This document shows, piece after piece, positions 10,837-20,331 of a stretch of 64,000 nucleotides of DNA. Every line of letters begins with the position of its first letter. Position 1 is the stretch's first letter. The position numbers and the translations under genes are program-made. The stretch is from Cryptomeria japonica (taxonomy: Eukaryota > Streptophyta > Pinopsida > Cupressales > Cupressaceae): contig NC_081409.1 of assembly GCF_030272615.1 (NCBI RefSeq), positions 654,070,468 through 654,134,467 on the forward strand. The letters are read 5' to 3'. A model generated the notes under the pieces. That model had not been told where the DNA came from. It did no database searches and saw nothing but the letters and a program-made list of their open reading frames with translations.

Positions 10837-12037
10837 TGTAAAGCGGAAAATCGCGATCGAACCCTAGTTATTCTCCCCTCTTCCAACTCCGAGGAGAGAG
10901 AAGGGAGGTTCGCTAGGATTCGATGGTTTTCACTTAGGGGAGAGACTTTACATTCAAAAGAGGGGTTGAAACCCACAAGATCCAATCCCACACAATGCAA
11001 GATTGGATGCTAAATGTGTTTCAAGGGTTAAGACAGCAAGGCTACCCTCTTTCGTAAAGAATGTTGATAGGAGAATTAAGCTAAGCATGCATAGAAAGTG
11101 ATAAAGATTTGCTTATAAACTGAGATAGGAATACAGTATGAAGCTGCGGACCTGGAATTAGCAGTAAAATGTCGATACGGCGCTGTCCTGCAAATTTGAG
11201 CAAAAGTTGTCGGGACGATGGCGCCCGACGCCACGGTCCTCCGAAAAATCTGTGAAACGAAGGGGGATCTGTTCGTCTTTGCATAAGGATTCCAGATCTT
11301 CAATTTCAGCCGCATACCTGCAACCTACACACAGAAAAGCGAAGACGATTGGGGGGTTAGGGATTAGGGGTTTGCCTTTAGGTCAAACCCCGGTTTTGGA
11401 ATTAACCAAGAAATGAGCAAGTGCTGTAAATGTAAATGTATGTAAAACAAGTACTAATACCTTGTTCTAAGGATGTTTGTATCCTTATGTGCGAAGGTTT
11501 AGATGTTGTATGTTGTATGTTGTAGCATGTAGTATGTGATCTCCTCTTCAATGGTTGAATCCTTGTCTTGAATGCAACACTTAGCCTTGAATGGAGACTT
11601 GAAATGATCAATTGCTTGAAGGAATGCTTGAATGCTTGAATGCTTGAGTATAATTTCCACGCTTGCATACATATCCTCTTCATTCCAAATGAGAGAGAAA
11701 AATGTAGTTTATATACTTGTCATTTAGGGCTGATAGACTGATTTTCCCGACCTTAGGCCGACCAGGAAAGTTAATTTCCAATTTGCAAACAAAAAGACCC
11801 GAGACCCCTTAGGAGACCGGGCCCAAAATAGGACCCAGGGACCAGGGCGCTGGGCGCTCTGGTCCCACCTCCTGGGATAGCAGGGTACAAGGAGGTTCAG
11901 GCCAAGGTGCTTGAAAAATGCAGTTTTCAGTGTCGTGAGCAAGTTTCAGGGTCTCCATTCAGGTTGCGTGTTGCGTCGCCATCGTGAAGACCGAAATGCA
12001 GTCGAAATTGCAAGTGTCGCAATTTTAGGACGCTACA
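10837..12037 (-). repeat. 5' LTR of the nested gag-protease element
   Basis: 1201 bp, TGTAAAGC...CGCTACA. Nearly identical to 5637-6837 and followed by the second ATTAC target copy at 12038-12042. Confidence 0.95.
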
Positions 12038-12186
12038 ATTACATAATACATCACTCTTCTGAAGGAGTCATGGGAGTATATCCTTCGGACTCACTAGAAC
12101 TTAGAGGGGTATAACCTTGATTCATTATCACTCAGTGGGGTATATCCTTCAGATTCATTATCACTCAATGGAGAATATTCCTTGGA
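12038..12186 (-). repeat. TSD right copy and short degenerate coding repeat of the leader
   Basis: After ATTAC (12038-12042) the minus strand carries two to three imperfect copies of a 33-36 nt unit reading SDNESEGYTP-like peptides (LSDNESEGYTPLSDNES), downstream of the leader ORF. Interrupted by TAG TGA. It looks like the eroded end of the leader ORF product. Confidence 0.5.
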
Positions 12187-12486
12187 CTAATTGAAGCTTA
12201 TCACAATTGGCCTAATTGGAGAATATTCTAACTCAAGGTCCTCTTCCTCTATAGGAATAGACTTTTCAGCAAAGGATTCAGTAGGGCCTATTACTATCTC
12301 AACACTTTCTTTGTCTTCAAAAACCAGTTTCACTTTGGGAGGAACATTTTCCTCTTCACTGATCCATCCTCCACTTGGATGGTTATCCATAACAGGCATG
12401 ATAGGAGATATAGGATCCTTCTTGACCCTTATATTGTGAGAATACCCAGCTACTGACTTATGAGTTGTCTTCTTAGTACGCACCAT
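12187..12486 (-). CDS. Leader ORF of the Tekay-like element, N-terminus resembling a histone H3 tail
   Basis: A 99-residue frame. The frame itself is open upstream to 12582 without an ATG, running into the PBS, so ATG 12486 is chosen as start. The protein begins MVRTKKTTHKSVAGYSHNIR, followed by KKDPISPIMPVMDN, GGWISEEENVPPKVKLVFED and an acidic end. The first 13 residues match 7 of 13 positions of the H3 tail (A-R-T-K-Q-T-A-R-K-S-T-G-G). It lies between PBS and gag, so it is an extra ORF upstream of gag, as some Ty3/gypsy lineages have. No family is recognised; the H3 likeness may be chance. Confidence 0.5.
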   Translation of the reverse strand: MVRTKKTTHKSVAGYSHNIRVKKDPISPIMPVMDNHPSGGWISEEENVPPKVKLVFEDKESVEIVIGPTESFAEKSIPIEEEDLELEYSPIRPIVISFN

Positions 12487-12569
12487 CTCTGTAAGTTTTA
12501 ACACAGAACTATTATTCTCCAAATTCAGCTTGCAAAGTGACTGATAGGTCCAAGTGTTATAAAATCTAG

Positions 12570-12581
12570 GCTCTGATACCA
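12570..12581 (-). other. Primer binding site of the Tekay-like element
   Basis: GCTCTGATACCA on the plus strand is TGGTATCAGAGC on the coding strand, complementary to the 3' end of initiator Met-tRNA. It lies 3 bases from the LTR end at 12585. Confidence 0.93.
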
Positions 12582-13919
12582 AAATGTAAAGACGTAAATT
12601 AATCTATAAGACATAATCCACTCTTTATTCATAAATAAACTCATATGTCAATTAAGAAGTCTTTTTCATAGACTAAAATAAAGAAATATCAATAAGTTGA
12701 TAAAACAACCATAGATATCAAAGAGTTAAATACAATTTTCATGTAGAATTAAAGTACAAATTTATCAATATATATATATATATATATCCTTATTACCTAC
12801 TTAGGCTTTCATATTGCCTTAAGTAATACACAAATAGAAAGAAGGTGAGATACATCCATCGATCTCCATTCTGAGTCGCTTCCTTTTAGCCTTTTGAGTG
12901 AAGACGAGAACAAGATTCAGGCGCTTTTTCCGCCCAACCTTGAAGCTTACGCTTCCATGGAATTCTTGGTCAATCAAGAATACCCGACCTTGCACGAATT
13001 CTTTTAACCAAAAAATTCGAAAGACAAGAGGGAATCTGGTGCATGCCTAGATGATACAAGCATTTTCATTTTTCTAATTCTTGTAAGAAACAAGCATTCA
13101 TTATCAATCAAGGATATGTAAGAGAGAATAAAATAAAGAATTCCATCTATTTCTATGGATAATTCAAATCGTTACTCGGTCGAGTATAATGCCATGCATA
13201 GCAAAAATAAATTGTTGGAAAGAGCAACTAATCTCTCTAAGATTCCATATTCAGCACCTATCCTGGAAGGTAACTTTCTATACACAAGCCTATCCATAGC
13301 TTGGTTCACACAAACAAGAATACATTTTAAGAATATAATCTTTTGACTAATTGAAATAACATCTTCCCTATTAATTTCATAAAATAAACACTATTTCATC
13401 TCTTTCACCTAATTGAATACAATCTTTCAAAATTTGAAACAACAATATAATTTCATCAACAATTTTCGAATAGATACAAGGTAAAAAGAAGGTGTAACAC
13501 AAGTATGATTTTTTTTCATATAAAGGAATGAAGTATGAGAATACATTCTTTAATTGAAAATATAACCTAATCTCTAATAATCACTATTTTAATCAATTAA
13601 ATTATCTATCTAACTATTTCAACATATATTTCATCTAATGATTTCCTTCTTCATCTTTTCAAGGAATAATAACACATTTTTAATAAAACAAATAACATAT
13701 GGATAATCATAAAAGAAATCTTATACTACAGAAAAAGCTTTAATTCTCTAACTTTTCTTATTGCAATTATAATCAAAATAAATAAGATTCCAACCTCTTT
13801 ATGCTTGAAACTGGTTTGAAAGATCTCTGTCGTGCCTCCTAAAAAAGGATCTATGTCTTCCTTGATTGCTTGAAAACTATCACCGATCTCTTATCCTTCT
13901 TCTAACTCTGTTCTAAAAT

Positions 13920-13956
<37 letters not shown>
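13920..13956. repeat. (CT)n microsatellite
   Basis: Uninterrupted CT dinucleotide run inside the 5' LTR. Confidence 0.95.
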
Positions 13957-13958
<2 letters not shown>

Positions 13959-14946
13959 ATTCTATCTTAATATCTTTCTATTTGCTCTTCTATTTTCTAT
14001 CTCTTTTCTTCCTCTCTCCATGTCTGTTTACCTATCATTCCTATGACTCTATTTATTCTAATTTTCCCCCATGTTATCTCCTAAGTTTGAGGCTTGGTTA
14101 TGGTTATCAAATTAAAGTCTTTTCCTCCATTTCGATAGGTCTCCAACTTAACTCTCTCAAGTCTTCATTGTGCTATCAGTTTATCTATATCTCCAGTCTA
14201 CACGTCTCGGAGAGATGGAATTTTTATTTACATCTTCTACAGTTTGGGGTAGATGAGTCGACTTCATCTAACCATGCATCGTGGAGTTTGCAACTTCCTA
14301 ACGTTTGCATCTCTAACTCTATGGCACCACGTGCCTACTAACTTTTCCCTCTCGTGGTTACAAGCCAAAGATTGTGGACTATATTCCAAAGCTATCTGTA
14401 TGGAACTTGCAGTCGACTACAATCACCATGGGATGAGGGAGTAATCTGCGGTTTAAGTTAGCCATAAGCTAAGGGTGAGGAGTGTCTGCTATTCAAGGAG
14501 TTCTGTAGTTACGTGGACTACTCTCTTGCTTGGTGGGGAGGTCGACCTTGCCAACTATCACTTATGCTCTACGTCAAACCGTTCTCTGCTGATGGTAGAT
14601 GAAACAGTTACATTACATCTATCAACTTCCTGTACTAAACCATCGGGTAGCATGCAATGTTGGATTCTACTACAAGCATGATTATTGCCATCGTTTCCAA
14701 GTCTCTAAGTCTGCATTTACTATTAGTCATGGTGCCTAGTCGGCCGCCTTCATTAGCTTCCCTACTAACATGCGACACAGTCGCTGACTTAAGTCTAAGT
14801 CTAAAACCCACCACCTTTGCATTACAAGGTTAAATTAAATAAACAATATTATGTTAAATAAAATATATATATCACATTCAATTTAAATAAAAAAAAACCT
14901 ATTTAAGACTTTTAAGATGTTTAATAAATTTAACAATATAAATATA

Positions 14947-14949
<3 letters not shown>

Positions 14950-14986
<37 letters not shown>
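14950..14986. repeat. (AT)n microsatellite
   Basis: Uninterrupted AT run in the LTR; the matching place in the other LTR (about 530-543) is shorter. Confidence 0.9.
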
Positions 14987-14988
<2 letters not shown>

Positions 14989-15981
14989 GTGAGAGCGATG
15001 TCGGATTTTAATTCAAATATATACATATATTTATTTATATCTATATATATATATATAACGTTCGATTTATTCCTAGAAAGGTAAAATAAAAAAAAGATAA
15101 TATATATATTCATGCATAATTCATATTCACCTCTATATTTATATATGTATGTATACGTATGTATGATTGAATCGTAGTTATCTAACTACCATGCATATAA
15201 AATTTGTATCATTGTAAACAAAACAATCATTAATAAAATTACATTCTCTTATACAAGGGACATTAAATCATCCTATATAAGAAACGTTAAATCGTTAAAT
15301 CACTAACTCTTTTCCAAAATATTTAACTTATAAATAATCATCTAATTTTTATGCATGTGAAATCCATACGATCATCTAATCGACGAGACCATAATACTTA
15401 TTTTCAATGAACAAAATAATCAACTTCATACCATTGAAATCATGTCGACATAAAGTTCACATTTTAAATCAGATTAAATAAAAATGTTAACTCGCTAATT
15501 AATTAACCCTAATTTTTCAGCTATTGAACATTTTTAAATATGAAATCAATATAATGACTAATTTTTACCCAAATCATTTCAATTTCAAAATAAGCATCGA
15601 CAAAGTCACAATTCAAACAATAATATCTTAACAAAGTCATATTTGCACAACAAGTTCATATTGTGGTGTGTGAGATTCCCCTAGTCTAATGAAGTCATAA
15701 GTTAAAAACAACTCTACTTGAGTCATGTTCTCGCCTTCAACTTCATTCACCTATCCCTGCATCACTTGCACTCAATAATTCATCAACATTGACAATCCCC
15801 AATTAAGATGATACTAGTTATCGAATTACATATCAATTGCATGAATAAAATGCATACATCACATCCTTACAACTGAATTATCATAAAAATGAATGTTCAA
15901 ATCTGTTTCAATTTCAATGCATAAATAAAAACCTACATTACATCTCTTAAATACATATTATCAAGAATACGGTTCGTGACA

Positions 15982-17084
15982 GTAAGGGTACCTTTTCCCA
16001 TTACATCAACCTCCTTATCATCTCCAAATTTAACTTTACTCCCCATTGAGTCAACTAATTTGACAAAAAAATCAGATTTACCTGTCATATGATTTGAACA
16101 ACCGCTGTCCAAGAACTAAACATCCTCTTGGGGTTCTTTTGCCAAATTGCATGCAAAGAATGTAGAATTCTTTGCGTCAGAAGACTCTTCTACATAACTA
16201 GCTCTTGACTTATTCAAATCAGATTTCTTCTTCTTGCACTCATAATCATACTGCCCATATCTCTCACAATATCTGCATTGTATACTCCTATCAACAAAAC
16301 TTCTACCTCTTCCTCTGTTATTTCCTCGTCCTTTTCCTCTACCTCTTCCTTTGTTATTACTAGAAGATTCACCTTGAGATTTAACACTGTGCGAGGGAGG
16401 AGATTTGGATTTTTCCTCAATATTCATAGAAGACTAGAAAGCTTGCACAAAAATTTCCATAGAACGCTGCATGTGCTCTTCATGAGACGACAAAGAACCA
16501 ATTAATTCTGCAACTTTGAAAGTAGTTAAATTTTTATTGTCTTCAATAGCAATTACTACTGGATCAAATTTACGAGGAAGAGACCTTAACAAAATTTCTA
16601 CAATTTTCTGATCTAATATAGTTTCACCTTGAGTCCTCAGCTGATTCACAATACCTTGAGTCCTTGTAATAAATTCATGAATGGACTCAGATTCCTTCAT
16701 CCTCAAATTTTCAAATTCTCTTCGAAAATTTTGAAGTCTTACCAATTTGATTTTGTCTGTACCTTGGTATGCAGTTTGTAGAGCCTCCCATGCATCCTTT
16801 GATTTTGTCAAATTGGCAATTCGAGGAAAAATTGAAACATCCAAGGCAGATTGAATGGTGAAATTTTTTTTGTTATCCTTATTTCTATCTTCTTTCAGCT
16901 GATTTTTCTATTGTGGTGTCCATGTATTGAATGTATTCTGATCAACGGGTTCTATGTATCCACCTTCCACAAATTCTCAGAGATCTTGGGATAAAAGTAA
17001 GGTCTTCATCTTGATACTCCAATAATCACATTTTTCTCCAATAAACAATGGAAGTTGAAATGCTAAATCTTTTCCATTAGCCAT
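15982..17084 (-). pseudogene. Ty1/copia Gag and start of protease, split by the Tekay-like insertion
   Basis: An ATG at 17084 opens MANGKDLAFQLPLF, then KCDYWSIKMKTLL; the core at 16844-16434 (TKSKDAWEALQTAYQG, LVRLQNFRREFENLRMKESE, LRSLPRKFDPVVIAIED) is the UBN2-type copia Gag. 16427-16116 has a Gly/Arg-rich segment and a zinc knuckle CRYCERYGQYDYEC in which the His is Tyr. Past a stop, FLDSGCSNHMTGKSDFF is the retropepsin active site (DSG intact). The frame ends abruptly at 15982 at the Tekay LTR; the rest of pol lies beyond the left edge. Stops near 16970, 16905, 16430 and 16120 break it. Confidence 0.9.
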
Positions 17085-17143
17085 CTAGAAATAACTGTTG
17101 TTCTAACTTGCAACCTGCACAATTAGAACAACTCTTACAACCT

Positions 17144-17155
17144 CCTTTGATACCA
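17144..17155 (-). other. Degenerate primer binding site of the copia element
   Basis: The plus strand CCTTTGATACCA reads TGGTATCAAAGG on the minus strand, an altered initiator Met-tRNA type site, upstream of the Gag ATG. Confidence 0.65.
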
Positions 17156-17167
17156 AATAAAAGATTA

Positions 17168-17520
17168 TGAAAATAATACAAGCTGAAAGATAATCAGAAA
17201 CACAATATATTCATAACTGAAAATAGAACAATCAGTATTTGAAAACTGAAAGATATATTGAAAACTTGAACTCAAACTTAAACTACATTACAATAGCATT
17301 GTTTTATAGACCTTGATCTCCTACATGATCAAAGCCAAAAAAATAAATAAAACAAAACTTAAAAACCAAAACAACAGTAACAAGACTGTTTTTAAAACTA
17401 AAATTAAAACTTATCTACGTAGCATAAAACCGCTGATTCATACTAAAGCATAAAGCATAAAGCATAAAACAAAAAACAAAAATCTAAAGCTAGCTGTGCG
17501 TTCTCAGCTCCAGCTTAACA
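17168..17520 (-). repeat. Probable 5' LTR of the copia element
   Basis: From TGAAAATAATAC to CAGCTTAACA, so TGTTAAGC...TTTTCA on the minus strand. The left end is 12 bases from the PBS, more than usual, and no second LTR is in the window, so the limits are inferred. It contains tandem TAAAGCA units near 17440-17468. Confidence 0.5.
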
Positions 17521-17534
17521 ATCATATCTTCAAT

Positions 17535-17600
17535 TCTGGGAATGGAAAAATTGTGTTGAAGAAGTTGATCAGCAGGGGCAAGATCGTGAACAAAAGATGG
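17535..17600 (+). pseudogene. Small fragment copy of the acidic gene start
   Basis: TTCTGGGAATGGAAAAATTGTG and GAAGAAGTTGATCAGCAG repeat bases of 20375-20397 and 20436-20454 with the intervening part deleted. Encodes SGNGKI and EEVDQQGQD-like residues. Confidence 0.7.
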
Positions 17601-17949
17601 TGATAAAGAAAAGCATAGTAGTGAAGATAAGCTGAAGGTACCCGAAGCACCGCTTAAATCTTTTGGCACTGCCTGTTTGCCAACTGAAGTTATCTGAAGG
17701 TATGTGTTTCTGCTCTTTTCATTAAACACCGCCAACTGTCATTAAGCAGCGTCTAAATCTTTTGCCACTGCCTGTTAGCAAACTGGCATCCTTATCCACT
17801 TCAAACACCGCCTGCAATCTGATTGTTAACTTCCGTGCAGTGCAAGTTTATAAGCCGCCCTTAGATGTAACTATAAATCTCGGGCGAATGTAAGAATTTG
17901 AATATCATATCAGAACAGATACATCAGATCTCTGCAGAGCTCTGTATCT

Positions 17950-18258
17950 GTGATTCTTTGTTTTGATATTTTCCTGCAGCCCTTATCTCTTCCAGATCCA
18001 ACAGGAGAAGTGGATAATTATAAAGATGAGCAAGAAGAAGATTATATGGCAGATGATTGGAATGATGGTTATGATTATGGCGAAGAAGAGGATAATGTGG
18101 CCAGTGAGGCCACAGGAGAGCAACACTTAAACAATGAAGATGAACAAGATGTGGGTCAGTGGGCACATGATGATGAAGTAGAACATGAAGAAGATGATCT
18201 AAGCAAGAAGATGATGGTAGTGAATATACTTCCAGCACTAGCTATGCATATATTATGA
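17950..18258 (+). pseudogene. Fragment copy of the acidic gene middle
   Basis: Encodes GEVDNYKDEQEEDYMADDW, NDGYDYGEEEDN, then NEDEQDVGQWAHDDEVEHEED, close to residues encoded at 20533-20800 of the acidic ORF (GEVDNNKDGWTDGYDYNEEEE; NEDEHDVGHWAQDDDEKEDE). It lacks a block in the middle and shifts frame near 18210, after which the other frame would read SEYTSSTSYA as in the ORF (SREYSPSTSY). A non-functional paralogue between the arms of the inverted duplication. Confidence 0.75.
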
Positions 18259-18589
18259 AATCTTCTTCTTCTTCGAGATTATTTTGTTCATCTTCTTTCT
18301 TAGAGATCATCTTGTTCATCATTTTTGTTTATGTCTTGCTTTACTGTGGCCTCAGAAAGGCGGTTTATAAACTTGCACTGCAAACAGGCAGTGCCGAAAG
18401 ATTTAGGTGGTGCTGAATGACAGTTGGCGGTTATGGACAGACGATGTTGCTCCTAAGCATTACCGCTATCATCTTCATCAACATCTTTCAGCTTATCTTC
18501 ATTACTATGCTTTTCTTTATCACAATCTTTCTTCAGGTAGCAAAGATTTTTTTAGATGAAAGATAGAATTTAGGTATTGTGGCAATAAG

Positions 18590-18830
18590 TGTTCTAATTA
18601 TAGGAGAGTATTATAATATTGTATTTCTCCCTCGAGCTATTCACTATTATTAGTGAGTTGCATATAAGCTATATTTTTAGAAAGTCTTGTTATAATAAAT
18701 ATTTTTATATATTGAAGCAATTATGATGTTTTTGAAGCATCATGTAATCATGTTATGTAATCATATAATCAAATGATCAATGAATAGAAGTTGAATTCTT
18801 TAGTATTTTGTGATTATGAATTTGTAATCA
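18590..18830 (+). repeat. LTR-like repeat copy A
   Basis: Matches 22870-23075 and 23085-23260: GAGTATT-TAATATTGTA, CCTC-AGCT, TTAGTGAGTT, TTTTTAGAAAG, ATTGA-GCAATTAT, AATCATATGATCAATGAAT-GAA-TTGAAT. It may be an eroded LTR; no terminal TG/CA or PBS could be fixed. Confidence 0.5.
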
Positions 18831-20331
18831 TTTTTATGAAATTGAATAGAATGTGTGCTATAATACTTGAGCATTCTAATTTTGTGGATTTTGAATATGT
18901 GTATATTCTTAGTTGTGTTCATTTATCTGGAATCTACAAAAGTTGACATGGCAAGTGGACTCAGACATTCTTTCTCCATAGTTTCCCGTTTGAACCCTTT
19001 CTTACTCTCATCTTAGTCTCTTTTATCTTTGGACTAGTAGCTCTCTTGTTATTGAAAGACTCATAATTTTGTTCATTATGTTAAAGTTGGATTTAAAGGA
19101 ATGTTGAATAGATGTACTGGGGCTGGAGTAGCCGAGATTTTTTAAGAATATTTAATGTTAGCAGTCCCATGAATTTTGTATTGCACTTCAACTTCAAATT
19201 TTAAGCTCCTAAATTTAAGGATGTCGACAGTGTCATCTTAAATTTTAAACTCTTAAATTAAGCAAGTTGGTTGTAAATAATTTTGGAAGGAAATGAATTA
19301 TTTTTTACTTGTTTTTATTATGCACATACAAAGATAGTATATTCATGAGACCACGAGCTTCTTTAAATTTCAGAGCTTAAATTTTTAAGCTGAACTACAC
19401 TATTAAATTCATGGAACCATTAGCTTTAAAATTTCCTAAAATTTCTCAGAAGCTCCAGCACCCCTTTATAATAATACTCTTATCTAAAATTACTTAAATT
19501 TAAGTGGAATTATATTTGTAAATAAAAAATACTTTAACTTAAATAAGGTTAAATTTCTAAACAAATAATATAGAAAATAAAAAGAAAAAAATTACATATG
19601 TGTAATTCGATTTGTCAAGACATTCTACTCTAAAACTAAGCTAGAAAATCTCACAATAAAATCATATTCAAACAGAAACAGTTATGCTGAGAAGAACAAG
19701 ATTATGACAAGAAGCAAGAAGATGATAACAAACAAGAAGATTGCAACGGTAACTCATATTTCCGTGATGAATTTAACGGCCATATGACCGTCAAAAAGGT
19801 GAGCATCGTGTAGAAGACACGCTTACTTCTTAAACAAACTGATGAAAAAATGTTATCTAACAACAGGTGAGGAGGACTGTCAGGTAAAAGCGATCTCACT
19901 TGAACAGTTGAGAGTTTGTTGGTTCCTCTGTGTAGAAAAACTCTTTAACCCTTCCAATTCAGTTTTCTTTCGAAATTTCAACGTTCCTGCCAGTTAAACT
20001 CTTCCCAGAGAGGCAGCCTTCATCCGATTCAAACCTGATCCTAACTGAACTCAATTTTTTCTGAGCAGATCAACTAAATTCATATCTCCAAATGCCTACA
20101 AATGAATAGGGTATATAAATTTCTTTTGGTTTTTACTTGCACTACTGCATTTGTTCTTTATGGTTTTTTATTTGGCTAACTCTGTCTGGTTTGGGTAGTA
20201 ATCAATGTCTTGTTTCTTAGTGGTTCACAGTCCTTAGTCTTTTACTCGGTTTGGTTAGGGTATTAAACAATCTTTTGTTTCTTGGCAGGTCATAGTCCTT
20301 AGTATTATATAATGCATTGCATTCTAAAAAT
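18831..20331. other. Upstream region of the acidic ORF, no gene recognised
   Basis: AT-rich. It holds several TTTAAATTT/TTTAAGCT inverted words near 19190-19450. The stretch 19680-20100 has more balanced composition and could be a 5' exon or UTR, and TTTCTTGGCAGGTCATAG at 20278-20295 could be a splice acceptor, but neither is proven. Confidence 0.35.

Larger units (their letters stand above)
5637..12037 (-). mobile_element. Nested non-autonomous gypsy-type LTR element (gag-protease only)
   Basis: A 6401-bp element with two 1201-bp LTRs (5637-6837 and 10837-12037), each TGTA...TACA, and a perfect 5-bp target duplication. Orientation is minus: the PBS is beside the right LTR (10811-10833) and a purine tract (minus strand AAAGTGGGGGCTAAA) is beside the left LTR. 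It encodes only a Gag-like ORF and a degenerate retropepsin-like ORF with basic and acidic tails; no RT, RNase H or integrase is visible. This is the layout of TR-GAG-type or large derivative elements that must borrow polymerase from a partner. The LTRs differ at few positions, so the insertion is young relative to its host element. Confidence 0.93.
1..15981 (-). mobile_element. Ty3/gypsy chromovirus (Tekay/Del-like), nested host element, 3' LTR cut by window edge
   Basis: A long LTR retrotransposon read on the minus strand. Its 5' LTR is at 12585-15981 and the visible part of its 3' LTR is 1-1554. Internal order on the minus strand is PBS (12570-12581), leader ORF (12486-12187), gag, protease remnant, RT, RNase H, integrase, chromodomain (to 1751) and a PPT (1555-1567). 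A 6.4 kb younger element sits inside it at 5637-12037. The integrase with GPF-type C-terminus and terminal chromodomain fits the Tekay/Del chromovirus lineage (family knowledge). It is inserted in the protease region of a copia element. The 5 bp after its right end are GTAAG; the matching target duplication would lie left of the window and could not be checked. Confidence 0.9.
12585..15981 (-). repeat. 5' LTR of the Tekay-like element (3397 bp)
   Basis: Bounded by TGTAAAGACG at 12585 beside the PBS and GTGACA at 15981. Its right part matches 1-1554. It contains (CT)n at about 13920-13956, (AT)n at about 14950-14986, and AT-rich DNA with no supported gene. At 3.4 kb it is long for this superfamily. 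Confidence 0.9.
17525..18545. repeat. Inverted duplication containing pieces of the acidic gene
   Basis: Outer arms: 17570-17870 read on the minus strand matches 18349-18545 on the plus strand. Shared stretches include GGCGG(C/T)TTATAAACTTGCACTGCA, AACAGGCAGTG, AAAGATTTAG, ATGACAGTTGGCGG and CAGCTTATCTTCA(C/T)TACTATGC. The left arm has an extra segment and an internal duplication of TAAATCTTTTG-CACTGCCTGTT. The middle also pairs in part: plus 18100-18240 encodes SEATGEQHLNNEDEQDVG and the minus strand 18345-18290 encodes EATVKQDINKNDEQDD. A transcript through here could fold into a long imperfect hairpin related to the ORF at 20332. Confidence 0.75.

Noticed and set aside
12427-12486. A histone H3 gene
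   Set aside because: Only the first 13 residues resemble the H3 tail; the rest has no histone fold and lies in an element leader.
12570-12581. tRNA gene or fragment at the TGGTATCAGAGC sites
   Set aside because: Only the 12-18 base primer-site complement is present, always beside an LTR end.
13920-13956. CT run as a promoter element
   Set aside because: A simple repeat inside an LTR; no matching run in the aligned part of the other LTR and no other promoter evidence.
17924-18238. Minus-strand His/Leu-rich frame
   Set aside because: Complement of the acidic gene fragment.
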